Assembly (NCBI RefSeq): GCF_002192455.1
Contig: NZ_CP021744.1
Location: forward strand, 5,055,501 to 5,119,500
Length of the DNA: 64,000 nt
Origin: Streptomyces albireticuli
GTDB taxonomy: Bacteria > Actinomycetota > Actinomycetes > Streptomycetales > Streptomycetaceae
Direction of reading: 5' to 3'
In this document: piece by piece, positions 49,728 to 58,660 of the stretch
Numbering within the stretch: the first letter of the stretch is position 1
Layout of the letters: each line of letters begins with the position of its first letter
Program-made: the position numbers and the translations under genes
Notes under the pieces: generated by a model
Databases searched by the model: none
Seen by the model: the letters and a program-made list of their open reading frames with translations, nothing else
What the model was told of the DNA's origin: nothing

Positions 49728-50485
49728 CGGCGCACCGGGCTCCGTACGGGCAGCGGCTGGGTTTCGCCGACGCCGGGGAGGCGGCCGACCTGGTCGCCTT
49801 CCTGGCCCGGCTGATCCACTACGACCGTGCCGCCGCCGTCCGGCTCCAGGCCGGCGGCGGTGTGCTCGCCGTCTTCGGCCGCCCGCCGTCCTTCGAGGTC
49901 CTCGCCATCCGCACCGCGCGGCTGGCCGGGGACGCCGGGGACACACCGTTCGACACCACGGTCTCGGCGGGTCAGCTCGCCGACGCCCTGGACACCGCGG
50001 GCCGCACGGCCTCCGGTGGGCTGGAGATCACCGTCCCCGACGCCGTCACCGGCCCGCCCTGGGCCGGAGTGCTGCCGCCGCGCGGCGGTTGGCAGCGCGT
50101 CGAGGGCCTGCCCGACGTGACCGCCGCGCGGGGCGCCGTCGCCGCCGCCGTGGCGGAGTTCCGCGCGCGGGACGAGGCACTGCCCGAGCAGCACCGCACG
50201 CGCGGTGAGCGCGACCGCATCGGCCGCGAGATCTGGTCCCGCACGCTGGGGGAGACGGGCCTGCCGCTGCGCGCGGTGCACGCGGCGCAGTCGCTGGGCT
50301 TCCTGCGGCCGCTGCCCTCGGGCACGGTCGTCCGGCAGGCGGCCCGGGCCGGCGGGGGCGTCGCGCTGGCCCCCGAGCCGCTGACGCTGTTCGCGGCGGG
50401 GGGATGGCTGCGGTTGCGCACGCCGTACGGGTCGGTGGCGGTGCGTGTGGGTGGGGTCACGGGGCTTACGGTCACGCCGGCCTGA
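49724..50485 (+). CDS. Conserved hypothetical protein downstream of the thioesterase
   Basis: This 253-residue protein starts at an ATG that overlaps the thioesterase stop (ATGA). I do not recognise a domain. It looks cytoplasmic, with no signal or membrane helix, is rich in Ala/Arg helices in the middle (AAAVAEFRARDEALPEQHRTR), and has a beta-rich end. Its fixed position behind ettA and a thioesterase may reflect a conserved operon, which I infer but cannot confirm. Confidence 0.75.
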   Translation: MTAHRAPYGQRLGFADAGEAADLVAFLARLIHYDRAAAVRLQAGGGVLAVFGRPPSFEVLAIRTARLAGDAGDTPFDTTVSAGQLADALDTAGRTASGGLEITVPDAVTGPPWAGVLPPRGGWQRVEGLPDVTAARGAVAAAVAEFRARDEALPEQHRTRGERDRIGREIWSRTLGETGLPLRAVHAAQSLGFLRPLPSGTVVRQAARAGGGVALAPEPLTLFAAGGWLRLRTPYGSVAVRVGGVTGLTVTPA

Positions 50486-50502
50486 CTCGGGCGGGTACCG
50501 CC

Positions 50503-50590
50503 CTGCGGGGCCCTTTCCCCAGCCCCGCCCCTTCCCGAAACCGGGGCTCCGCCCCGGACCCCGGTCCTCAAGCGCCGGACGGGCTGGATT
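50503..50590. repeat. Single copy of the GC-rich palindromic repeat
   Basis: One plus-orientation copy (CCCCGCCCCTTCCCG arm, GGGGCTCCGCCCC palindrome, CAAGCGCCGGACGGGCTG end) lies between the convergent hypothetical gene and glbO, where it probably terminates transcription. Confidence 0.8.
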
Positions 50591-50614
50591 TTCCGCCGGC
50601 CCGGTCGATACCGC

Positions 50615-51019
50615 TCAGCCCGGTGTGTTCACCATCGACGCCGCCGCGTACGTCAGGTAGTTCCACAGCTGCTCCGCGTGCGCCGGAGCCAGCTCCAGCT
50701 CGTCGACCGCCACCTTCATGTGCCGCAGCCACGCGTCGTGCGCGGCCCGGTCCACCGTGAACGGCGCGTGCCGCATCCGCAGCCGGGGGTGGCCGCGGTT
50801 GTCGCTGTAGGTGCGGGGGCCGCCCCAGTACTGCATGAGGAAGAGCACCAGGCGCTCCTCGGCGGGGCCGAGGTCCTCCTCCGGGTACATCGGCCGCAGC
50901 AGGGGATCCTCGGCGACCCCCTGGTAGAAGCGGTGGACCAGGCGCCGGAAGGTCTCCTCGCCGCCGACCTGCTCGTAGAAGGTCTGCTCCTGAAGCGTGC
51001 CGCGCGGAATCTTGTTCAC
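50615..51019 (-). CDS. glbO: Truncated hemoglobin, group II (HbO)
   Basis: This 134-residue haem protein has the 2-on-2 globin features FYEQVGGEETFRRLVHRFY (B-helix Tyr), GGPRTYSDNRGHPRLRMRH with the proximal His, and the DAWLRHM G-helix Trp typical of group II. It binds oxygen or NO, with roles in stress protection or oxygen supply. The start is GTG at 51019. Confidence 0.94.
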   Translation of the reverse strand: MNKIPRGTLQEQTFYEQVGGEETFRRLVHRFYQGVAEDPLLRPMYPEEDLGPAEERLVLFLMQYWGGPRTYSDNRGHPRLRMRHAPFTVDRAAHDAWLRHMKVAVDELELAPAHAEQLWNYLTYAAASMVNTPG

Positions 51020-51111
51020 CCTTCCATGGTCTCAGACCGACCGGCCGAGGACCGGCGGTCCAGGACCTCCGGTACTTCGCGCGACGCGCCGCGGCGGCGC
51101 ACAGTGGAGTC

Positions 51112-52077
51112 ATGGGCGAGCTGAGCGCGGACCTGCGGGAGCGGCTGGTCGAAAGACTCCAGGCCGAGGGGGAGCTCGGCGACCCCCGGTGGCGGGCCGC
51201 CTTCGCGGAGGTGCCGAGGGAGCTGTTCGTCCCCGCCTATTACGCGGGGATCCCCGGCGGCTACCGGCGGCTCTCGCGCGACGACCCCGACCCCCGCGGC
51301 CGTGCCGCCTGGCTGACCGGGGCCTACGCGGACGAGCCGCTGGCCACCCACCTCCGGGACGGGGAGCTGATCTCCTCCAGCAGTCAGCCGTCCCTGATGG
51401 CCATGATGCTGGCGGCCCTGGACGTCCACGACGGCCACCGGGTCCTGGAGATCGGCGCCGGCACCGGCTACAACGCGGCGCTGCTCGCGCACCGGCTCGG
51501 CGACGACGCCGTCACCACCGTGGACCTCGACGCGGAGATCACCGACGCCGCCCGCGCCCATCTCGCGGAGGCCGGCTTCCACCCCACGGTCGTCACCGGC
51601 GACGGGGCGCTCGGCTGTCCCTCCCGCGCCCCCTTCGACCGGACGATGGCGACGTGCGCCCTCCCGTCCGTACCGCCCTCCTGGCTCGCGCAGAGCAGCC
51701 CGAACGCGCTGATCCTCGCCCCGCTCGCCACCGGTCTGATCGCGCTGCGGGTCAGGGACGCCACGCACGCGGAGGGCCGGTTCCTGCGGACGCCCGCCTA
51801 CTTCGTACCGCTGCGGGGCGGTGTCCCGGCACCGGCGCCGCCTTCGTACGGCACCGGCGGCATCCCCTGCGGACTGCTCCGGAATGATCGATTCCGGTTC
51901 CTGCTGGCGCTGACCGCCGGGCGGCTGGACCCGGCCGACGCCCTCGCCTTCTGGCGCGACGAGGGCCGCCCGCCGCGCGAGCGCTTCGGCGTGACCGTGG
52001 CCGACGGGCGCCAGTGGGCCTGGCTGGACACCCCGCGCAGCCCCTGGCGCTGGCCGCTGGACGGGCCCGCCGACTGA
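51112..52077 (+). CDS. Protein-L-isoaspartate O-methyltransferase-like SAM methyltransferase
   Basis: This 321-residue protein has a Rossmann methyltransferase core with the SAM loop VLEIGAGTGYNAALLA, preceded by LISSSSQPSLMAMML, as in PCMT proteins. Its N-terminal VPRELFVPAYY matches the same family. The C-terminal 120 residues are extra, as in Streptomyces homologues used in peptide modification or general methylation. The substrate is not known. The ATG at 51112 lies in a short divergent space with glbO. Confidence 0.87.
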   Translation: MGELSADLRERLVERLQAEGELGDPRWRAAFAEVPRELFVPAYYAGIPGGYRRLSRDDPDPRGRAAWLTGAYADEPLATHLRDGELISSSSQPSLMAMMLAALDVHDGHRVLEIGAGTGYNAALLAHRLGDDAVTTVDLDAEITDAARAHLAEAGFHPTVVTGDGALGCPSRAPFDRTMATCALPSVPPSWLAQSSPNALILAPLATGLIALRVRDATHAEGRFLRTPAYFVPLRGGVPAPAPPSYGTGGIPCGLLRNDRFRFLLALTAGRLDPADALAFWRDEGRPPRERFGVTVADGRQWAWLDTPRSPWRWPLDGPAD

Positions 52078-52118
52078 CCGGGTGCGGGGGGCGCCGCCAT
52101 ACGGGCCGCCCTCCTCGG

Positions 52119-53114
52119 TCAGCCTCGGCGCAGGGTGATCGTCGTCCAGGCGCCCACGTGCACCCGGTCGCCCTCGCTCAGCGGCACCGGCACATACGGC
52201 TGGATCGGGTCCTCCGAGCCGTTGATCGTGGTGCCGTTGGTGGAGTCCTGGTCCACGACCGCCCAGCTGCCGTCCGGCTGCTGGACGAACATGGCGTGCT
52301 GGTGCGAGACGCCCGGGTCCTCCGGCGGCCGGGACAGGTCGATGTCCGGGGACTCGCCCGTGCTGTGCCGGCGGCGGCCCACGGTCACCTGGTGGCCGGC
52401 GAGCGGCAGTTGCAGCTCGGGGGAGTACGCCGGGAGGTTGAGCCCGGCGGCCTCGGGGCCGCTGCGGTTCATCATCGCCATGAAGTACTCACGGTCCGGC
52501 GCGATCACCGCGACCCAGCCGGCCGGCTGGACGGGCGGCGCGGCCTGCGGCGGCACGCCCGAGGGCACGCCCTCCGCCGTGTGCGGCTCGTACGGGTACT
52601 GCGGCGCGGACGGGGGCGGGGGCGGCGCCTGGCCGGCGCTCGGCGGGGACAGCAGCCAGTCGTCCCCGGCGTCGTCGCCGTAGGACGGCGACGGCGGGTG
52701 GGTCTGCGGGGTGAGCGGCTCGGCCGGCCGGTTGATCCGGGACGGCCGCGAGCCGTAGTACTCGTACGACTGCGGCGGCTGGGTGTGCTGCGGCGGGGGC
52801 GGCGGCGCCGACTGGAGGCCCTGCGGCTGCGACACCGGGGGCGGCCCGAAGGAACCACCCGGCGGGGCCGCGAAATTGTGGCGGCACTCCTCGCAGAAGG
52901 GCGCCTGCGCCTCGCGGGGCGTGCGGCACCGCGGGCACAGCTCGGCCTGGACGGTCGGGTCGCCGAAGCCGTAGCCGCCGGGCGTGCTCAGCGGCGGGCC
53001 GGCGGGCGGGGGCGGCGGGGGGACGGCGCCCGGGGCGGTCGCCGACATCCGGTGGCCGCACACCTCGCACCAGTCGTCGGCCGCCGACTGGTGGCCGTTC
53101 GGGCAGGTCGGCAT
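52119..53114 (-). CDS. FHA-domain protein with N-terminal zinc ribbons
   Basis: This 331-residue protein has two CxxC-paired zinc ribbons (CPNGHQSAADDWCEVCG and CPRCRTPREAQAPFCEEC, to about residue 80), a Pro-rich linker (80-190), and a C-terminal FHA domain (about 230-331) with the phospho-Thr-binding set GRRR...S, VSHQHA and STNGT. It should bind a phosphothreonine partner, probably a product of the kinase encoded upstream. It is the last gene of the seven-gene sensor-kinase set. Confidence 0.88.
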   Translation of the reverse strand: MPTCPNGHQSAADDWCEVCGHRMSATAPGAVPPPPPPAGPPLSTPGGYGFGDPTVQAELCPRCRTPREAQAPFCEECRHNFAAPPGGSFGPPPVSQPQGLQSAPPPPPQHTQPPQSYEYYGSRPSRINRPAEPLTPQTHPPSPSYGDDAGDDWLLSPPSAGQAPPPPPSAPQYPYEPHTAEGVPSGVPPQAAPPVQPAGWVAVIAPDREYFMAMMNRSGPEAAGLNLPAYSPELQLPLAGHQVTVGRRRHSTGESPDIDLSRPPEDPGVSHQHAMFVQQPDGSWAVVDQDSTNGTTINGSEDPIQPYVPVPLSEGDRVHVGAWTTITLRRG

Positions 53115-53218
53115 GTCGGTTGATTCCCCCTCGTGTGCCGTTCGTCGTCGGGCTCGCGCCGCAGGTACCGCGAAGTCTTCCGGTCGTGGAGCGGTGGAGC
53201 GGCGGTGGAGCGATGGAG

Positions 53219-54577
53219 CTACTTCTTCACGCGCACGGTCTTCGTCGAACGCGTTTCGAGCGTCATCTGCGCCTCCGCGGAGACCTTCGCCTTCAGCCGC
53301 ACAGTACCGGTCGCGGCGTCCACCACGTCCACCACCTTGGCGAGGAGTTTCGCGGTGTCCTCGTTGCCGGAGCGGTTCGCCAGCTGCACGGCCCGCCCCA
53401 GCTTCGCCGTCGCCCCGTCCACGTCCCCCGACCTGCGCAGGTCCAGGCCCTGCTGGATGACCTGGGCCAGCTCGGCCTGCCCGGTGTAGTGGGCGACCTG
53501 GGGGTTGATGGACGTCGACGCGGCCAGGTCGTCCGTCCACACCGCCCGGACCAGCCCCTGCGAGAGCACCTGCGGCGGGCCGCCGTCCGGCGCGGGCAGG
53601 ACCAGCGAGACCCGGGCGGCCAGCATCTCCTCGCCCACCGCGGCGCCCGGCACCCGCACGCACACGTGGTAGTCGCGCGACTCGTCGCCCCACGAGCCCG
53701 TGGGGTAGTCGCCCGTGCGCGGCCCCGACTCCACCCGCCGGCCGGTCAGTTCCTCCATGGACGGCGCGACCTGCTTGACGTACCGCACCTCGGCGCCCTG
53801 CGGGGTCCACAGCCGCAGCGCCACGTCCGCGACCTCCTTGCCCATCGTGGACTCCATCATCCGGGTGAAGTCCGCGGCCAGCCCGGCCGGATCGGCGACG
53901 ATGTCGGCGGTGCCCAGCAGCGCCGAGGCGATGCCGGTGACCTCCTTGACCTCCCAGTCCGTCCCCACGCCCCGGGCGTCACAGGTGAACCGGCCCGCGC
54001 AGGCGTTCAGCGTGGTCCGCAGCGCCTCCGGCTCCTCGTGCTCGTTGCGGCCGTCGGTCAGCAGGATCCCGTGCCGTATCGACACGTCCGAGGAGGCGAA
54101 CAGCCGGTCGGCCAGGCGCAGCCAGGTGCCGATGGCGGTGCCGCCGCCCGGGGTGAGCTTGCGCAGCGCCTCCTTGGCCTGGTGCCGGGTGGTGGCGTCG
54201 GCGACCGCCAGCCGGCCGCCGCCCGGATAGGCCTCCTTGGCCTGGTGGGTGCCGGCCACCACCGCGAAGGCCACGCCGTCGCGCAGGGTGTCGATGGCGG
54301 CCGCCGTGGCGTCCCGGGCGTTGCGCATCTTGGTGGGCGGATACTCCATCGAGCCCGAGCAGTCGACCATGACGACCACGGCCGCGTCCGGCGCGGCGGG
54401 CCGCCCGCCGCCCGCCGTGGACTGGTGGGGCACCAGGGGCGTCTCCCCGGTGGTGCCGCCGCCGGTGGCGGTGACCGTCACGATCGCGTTCACCTCACGG
54501 CCGCCCTCGGGCAGGTGCGCGTTCTGGTACACCTCGACCGCGAAGCGGGGCACGCTCGGCTTGGCGAAGTTGGCCAT
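53219..54577 (-). CDS. von Willebrand factor A domain protein
   Basis: This 452-residue protein has a vWA domain (about 60-260) with an intact MIDAS, seen as VVVMVDCSGSM (DxSxS), GGGTAIGTWL (the Thr) and LLTDGRNE (the Asp). A beta-rich region follows, and the C-terminal part is a short helical repeat-like segment. vWA proteins of this type occur with kinase, PP2C and FHA partners as metal-dependent binding or scaffold components. The ATG at 54577 (ANFAKPSVP) is chosen over 54658. Confidence 0.87.
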   Translation of the reverse strand: MANFAKPSVPRFAVEVYQNAHLPEGGREVNAIVTVTATGGGTTGETPLVPHQSTAGGGRPAAPDAAVVVMVDCSGSMEYPPTKMRNARDATAAAIDTLRDGVAFAVVAGTHQAKEAYPGGGRLAVADATTRHQAKEALRKLTPGGGTAIGTWLRLADRLFASSDVSIRHGILLTDGRNEHEEPEALRTTLNACAGRFTCDARGVGTDWEVKEVTGIASALLGTADIVADPAGLAADFTRMMESTMGKEVADVALRLWTPQGAEVRYVKQVAPSMEELTGRRVESGPRTGDYPTGSWGDESRDYHVCVRVPGAAVGEEMLAARVSLVLPAPDGGPPQVLSQGLVRAVWTDDLAASTSINPQVAHYTGQAELAQVIQQGLDLRRSGDVDGATAKLGRAVQLANRSGNEDTAKLLAKVVDVVDAATGTVRLKAKVSAEAQMTLETRSTKTVRVKK

Positions 54578-54715
54578 CTGTTCGGCTCCTCGGTGACTGT
54601 CGTCGGGCACTGGGGCGTACGAGGCGCGCCCGGGCGGCCGGACAGGGCGGAAGAGCACGTGGTGCCGAGCGTGACACCCGTGTATCCCCCCGTCGGCGCG
54701 CCCGGACGGCGGCCG

Positions 54716-55978
54716 TCAGGCCGATCCTGCCCCCTCGGGCGGCAGGGGGAACGGCAGTACGGCCACTGTTACGTTGTCGTGGCCCCCGCCGTCCAGGGCG
54801 TGGGCCAGCAACTGCCGTGCGCATTCCAGAGGGCGGGAGCGGGCGTCCGGCGGAGTGATCTCGGCCATCCGCTCGGCGGACTCGGCGTAGTTCCACAGCC
54901 CGTCGGTGCAGACGATGACCACGCCCTTGCGGTCGGGGTGGAACGACGCGGTGTGCGGGTCGACCTCGTACGCGTCCGCGCCCAGCCAGCCCGTGATCGC
55001 GTGGGCGCGCTCGTCCGCGTACGCCTCGGCCTCCGACAGCAGGCCCGCCGCGACCATCTGGGCGGCCCAGGAGTCGTCCTCGGTGAGCCGGGCGGGCTGG
55101 GTGGCGCGGTCCTCCGGCACCCAGTAGGCGCGGCTGTCGCCGATCCAGCCGACCGTCAGCAGGTCGCCGGTGACGACGGCCGTCACGATGGTGCAGGCCG
55201 GGGCGTTCTCCTGGCGGTGCGTCTCGTGCTGGCGCGGCTCGTTCGCGGGCGCCGGCGGCGTCGCGAGCGAGGTGACGGCCTCCGCGGCCCGGACGATCGC
55301 GTCGTGCGTGGCCTGCCGCGGGTCCGTGCCCCGCGGGAGCGCCGTCACCAGCGTCTCGCGCGCGGCGGCGCAGGCGGCGGCCGAGGCCTCGTCGGGCCGG
55401 GTCGCGGAGGACACGCCGTCACTGACGACGGCGACGGTGGCCGGGCCACCGTCCGCGAGAGGCACGGTGGACACCGCGTAGGCGTCCTCGTTCCGGTGGT
55501 GGCGCAGTCCGCGGTCGCTGACCGCCGCGACGCCTGGCAACTGGTGCTCCATGTGATCCCGTTCGCGCGGTTGTGCATGTCCGCAGTGTTCGCAGTACCC
55601 GTCTTTGTCGATCATGCCGGATCGGCACGCCCCGCAGGTGCGGCCGGTGCCGTTCACCACGGGGTGACCGCCGTCCGGCCGCGGCCGGTCCCCCAGGGCG
55701 CCGTGCGCCGACTGCGCGGGCACCCCGCCGAACGCGCGGGGGTCGCGCGGGTCGGGGGTGCCGGAGGCGTCGGTGCCCGGCGGCGGCCCGGCGGCGGCCG
55801 GGCCGCGCGGCGGGCGGGGCGCCGCCGCCGGTGTGCCGGAGGGCGCCGGGAACCGCTCGCCGGGCCGGGGCGCCGAAAGGTCGGCGCCGCAGCCGCCGCA
55901 GAAATTGTCACCCGGCTCCAGCGGCTCGTGGCAGACGGGACAGGCCGTCAGCTGTGGGGGTCGCGGCAGTTGCGACAT
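54716..55978 (-). CDS. PP2C-family protein phosphatase with N-terminal zinc ribbons
   Basis: This 420-residue protein has two zinc ribbons (CPVCHEPLEPGDNFCGGCG and CGACRSGMIDKDGYCEHCG) joined by a Pro/Gly-rich linker, then a PP2C domain from about 150. The metal-binding motifs are visible: RNEDAYAV, VSDGVSS, WIGDSRAYW, CTDGLWNY and HDNVTVAV. It should dephosphorylate Ser/Thr targets of the adjacent kinase. It begins 3 bp after the kinase stop. Confidence 0.92.
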   Translation of the reverse strand: MSQLPRPPQLTACPVCHEPLEPGDNFCGGCGADLSAPRPGERFPAPSGTPAAAPRPPRGPAAAGPPPGTDASGTPDPRDPRAFGGVPAQSAHGALGDRPRPDGGHPVVNGTGRTCGACRSGMIDKDGYCEHCGHAQPRERDHMEHQLPGVAAVSDRGLRHHRNEDAYAVSTVPLADGGPATVAVVSDGVSSATRPDEASAAACAAARETLVTALPRGTDPRQATHDAIVRAAEAVTSLATPPAPANEPRQHETHRQENAPACTIVTAVVTGDLLTVGWIGDSRAYWVPEDRATQPARLTEDDSWAAQMVAAGLLSEAEAYADERAHAITGWLGADAYEVDPHTASFHPDRKGVVIVCTDGLWNYAESAERMAEITPPDARSRPLECARQLLAHALDGGGHDNVTVAVLPFPLPPEGAGSA

Positions 55979-55981
55979 CGA

Positions 55982-58660
55982 TCACACCCATGTCCTGGGG
56001 CGGAAACGGTTGGCCCGCTCCACCAGTTCGATCCGTTCCTCGCCGCGCTGGGCGAGCCGTGCCAGCACGCGGTACGAGCGCTCCAGCCCGAAGCGCAGCC
56101 CGCGCTCCTCCAGGCCGCTGCCGAGCAGTGTGGCAGCGGCCGCCGTGCCCGGCGGCCCGGCCGCGCCCCGCGCGCCCGAGAGCACCCAGTCCAGCGCGCA
56201 TCCCAGCACCTCCGTCGACAGCCGCTCCCGGCGCACCGCGTCCAGTCCGAACTCCGTGAGCCGCTCCACCTGGCCGGCGGCGGCCAGCAGGTCGGCCAGC
56301 AGCGGCTCCTCCGGCGAGCGCTGCCGCAGCCTCGCCCGTACCGCCGCGACCCGCGCCGCCGTGTAGTGGATGGACGCCTCCGGTACGGACTCCAGGGCCT
56401 CGACCGCCCCCGTGCGGTCGCCGGCCGCCAGCCGCACCCGGGCCAGCCCGAACGCGGCGCTCACATAGCTCGGGTCCGTCGCCCACACCAGGTGGTAGTA
56501 GTCGGCGGCGTTGTCGAGCTGGCCCAGCACCTCGGCGCACACGCCCAGCGCCAGCTTCGGCGCGGGCTCGCCCGGGAACGCGTCGTAGACGGCGTCGAAG
56601 GCGAGGGCGGCGGTCCCGTGGTCACCGGAGGCCAGGGCGTACAGACCGCGGTACCAGACGATCCGCCAGTCGTCCGGGTGCGCGGCCTCCAGGCTCTCTA
56701 TCGCCTTGGACGCCTGGACCTCCTCGCCCAGTTCCAGCTGCGCCCGTATCCGGCGCAGCCGCAGCTCCAGCGATTCGGCGGGTGCCCCCTGGAGCGCCGC
56801 GTACACCTCGGCGGGCCGGGAGGCGAGCAGGCCCGCGAGGAAGCCCGCGTTGGGGTCGGCCGGGTCGACGAGCGGCACGGGCAGGGCGAGGGCCGTGGCG
56901 GGGGTGTCGAGCGCGGCGACGGCCGGGCCCGTACGCCCCGGCCGGGTGAGTGGGGCCGTCGCCGCGCCGCCCCGGGGCAGCTGGGCGGGCACCGCCGCCC
57001 GCGCCGCCGGCAGCGCCTTGCGGGAGCCCGCTCCGCCGCCCGGCGCGGACGGCTCGCCGCCCGTCTCCGCGAACAGCTTGCTGTCGACGACCCGCAGCTC
57101 CGGGCCGAACAGCGTGGACAGCGCGGGCCGCGGCCGGCCCGTCTGGAGCGCCACGACCTCCCGCAGCACCCCCGTCAGCTGCTCCGCCATCTCCTGCGCG
57201 GACGCGAACCGCCGGCCCGGGTCCGGGTCCGTGGCCCGCACCAGGAAGCGGTAGAAGGACTCGTACCGCGTGAAGACCTCGACGTGCTCCGGCTCCGGGA
57301 GCCCGGTCGCGAAGACGTTGGTGTAGCCCTGGAAGTCGAAGGTGAGCACGGCGAGCGTGCGGGCCACGGTGTAGAGGTCGGAGGCGACGGACGGGCCGAT
57401 GTCCGCGACCTCGGGGGCCTGGTAGCCGACCGTGCCGTAGATCGCGCTCTCGTCGTCGTCCATCCGCCGGACCGCGCCCATGTCGATGAGCTTGAGCTGG
57501 TCGTGCTGCTGGATGGCGTTGTCGACCTTGAAGTCGCAGTACAGCAGATTGCGGCTGTGCAGGTGGCCGAGGGCCTCCAGGGCCTCGATGCCGTAGGCGC
57601 ACGCCTGCTCGACCGGCAGCGGGTCCCGCCGGCCGTCCGGGAGCCGCCGTTCATTGGCGATCTCCTTGAGGGACTTGCCGCCGACGTACTCCATCACGAT
57701 GTAGCCGTCGAGGCTGCCGGTCCGCTGGTCGAGGTGCTCGACGAAGTTGTAGATGCGGACGATGTTGGAGTGCTCGATCTCGGCGAGGAAGCGCCGCTCG
57801 GAGACGGCGACCGCCAGCGCGTCCTCGTCACCGGTGTCCAGCAGGCCCTTGAGGACCACCCAGCGGTCGGACACGGCGCGGTCGACGGCCAGATAGATCC
57901 AGCCGAGGCCGCCGTGCGCGAGACAGCCCGCCACCTCGTACTGCCCGTGCACCACGTCGCCCCGGCGCAGCTTGGGCACGAAGGAGTACGGGTGCCCGCA
58001 CTTGGTGCAGAAGCCTTCCGTGCGCCCCGGCCGGTCGCCGCGCGCCCTGCCCACCGGGGCGCCGCAGTCGCCCTTGCTACAGAATCGCTTCCGCTCGGGC
58101 ACCTCGGGGTTCTCCAGCACCGCCGCGCGCGGGTCGGGGCGCGGCACCTCCGGCACCGAGACCAGTCCGGCGCCCAGCCGGCCGCGCCCGGAGGAGGGCG
58201 CGGACGTCGAGTGCGAGCTGCGCACCGACACCGAGCGGGACCCCGGGCCCGTGGAGCCCGCGCCGCCGGCCGACAGCCGCCCCGACACCGACCGGCGCGA
58301 GGACGAGGACCGGGACGACGGCCGGGACGAGGAGCCCGACGAGCGGGAGGAGGACCCTGCGGACCCCGAGGACCCCGCGGACCCCGAGGACCCCGATCCC
58401 GCGGAGCCCGATCCCGAAGGCGCCGGGCTCGCCGGGGCCGGCCGGGGTGACGGGGCGGGCGGGGGCGCCGCGGCGGGCGCGTACGTACCCCCCGACACGC
58501 GGGTCCGGGCGGAGGCCGCGACGCCCGTGGCCGGCGAGGACAGCATCCCGCCCGGCGACACCACGGGCGCGAGCCCGCAGGTGTCGCAGTACAGCTCGCC
58601 GCCCCCGACGTCCTCGTACGTGCCGCCGCAGCCCTGCCGCTGGCAGGCCGCCTCACTCAT
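55982..58660 (-). CDS. pknG: PknG-like serine/threonine protein kinase
   Basis: In order, this 892-residue soluble protein has an N-terminal zinc ribbon, a Ser/Gly-rich disordered region (60-160), a rubredoxin-like site (Cys194, Cys199, Cys218, Cys221), a kinase domain (about 241-500; Lys271, YCDFKVDN catalytic loop, IDMG in place of DFG) and TPR-like helices (about 600-890). This is the PknG architecture. In mycobacteria PknG is controlled by external Asp/Glu through GlnH and GlnX and acts on FHA protein GarA. The same sensor and FHA partners occur here. The ATG overlaps the upstream stop by 8 bp. Confidence 0.93.
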   Translation of the reverse strand: MSEAACQRQGCGGTYEDVGGGELYCDTCGLAPVVSPGGMLSSPATGVAASARTRVSGGTYAPAAAPPPAPSPRPAPASPAPSGSGSAGSGSSGSAGSSGSAGSSSRSSGSSSRPSSRSSSSRRSVSGRLSAGGAGSTGPGSRSVSVRSSHSTSAPSSGRGRLGAGLVSVPEVPRPDPRAAVLENPEVPERKRFCSKGDCGAPVGRARGDRPGRTEGFCTKCGHPYSFVPKLRRGDVVHGQYEVAGCLAHGGLGWIYLAVDRAVSDRWVVLKGLLDTGDEDALAVAVSERRFLAEIEHSNIVRIYNFVEHLDQRTGSLDGYIVMEYVGGKSLKEIANERRLPDGRRDPLPVEQACAYGIEALEALGHLHSRNLLYCDFKVDNAIQQHDQLKLIDMGAVRRMDDDESAIYGTVGYQAPEVADIGPSVASDLYTVARTLAVLTFDFQGYTNVFATGLPEPEHVEVFTRYESFYRFLVRATDPDPGRRFASAQEMAEQLTGVLREVVALQTGRPRPALSTLFGPELRVVDSKLFAETGGEPSAPGGGAGSRKALPAARAAVPAQLPRGGAATAPLTRPGRTGPAVAALDTPATALALPVPLVDPADPNAGFLAGLLASRPAEVYAALQGAPAESLELRLRRIRAQLELGEEVQASKAIESLEAAHPDDWRIVWYRGLYALASGDHGTAALAFDAVYDAFPGEPAPKLALGVCAEVLGQLDNAADYYHLVWATDPSYVSAAFGLARVRLAAGDRTGAVEALESVPEASIHYTAARVAAVRARLRQRSPEEPLLADLLAAAGQVERLTEFGLDAVRRERLSTEVLGCALDWVLSGARGAAGPPGTAAAATLLGSGLEERGLRFGLERSYRVLARLAQRGEERIELVERANRFRPRTWV

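Noticed and set aside
53120..58450. 1776-residue plus-strand open frame
   Set aside because: It is a shadow of the vWA, PP2C and PknG genes in high-GC DNA, with no domain signal.
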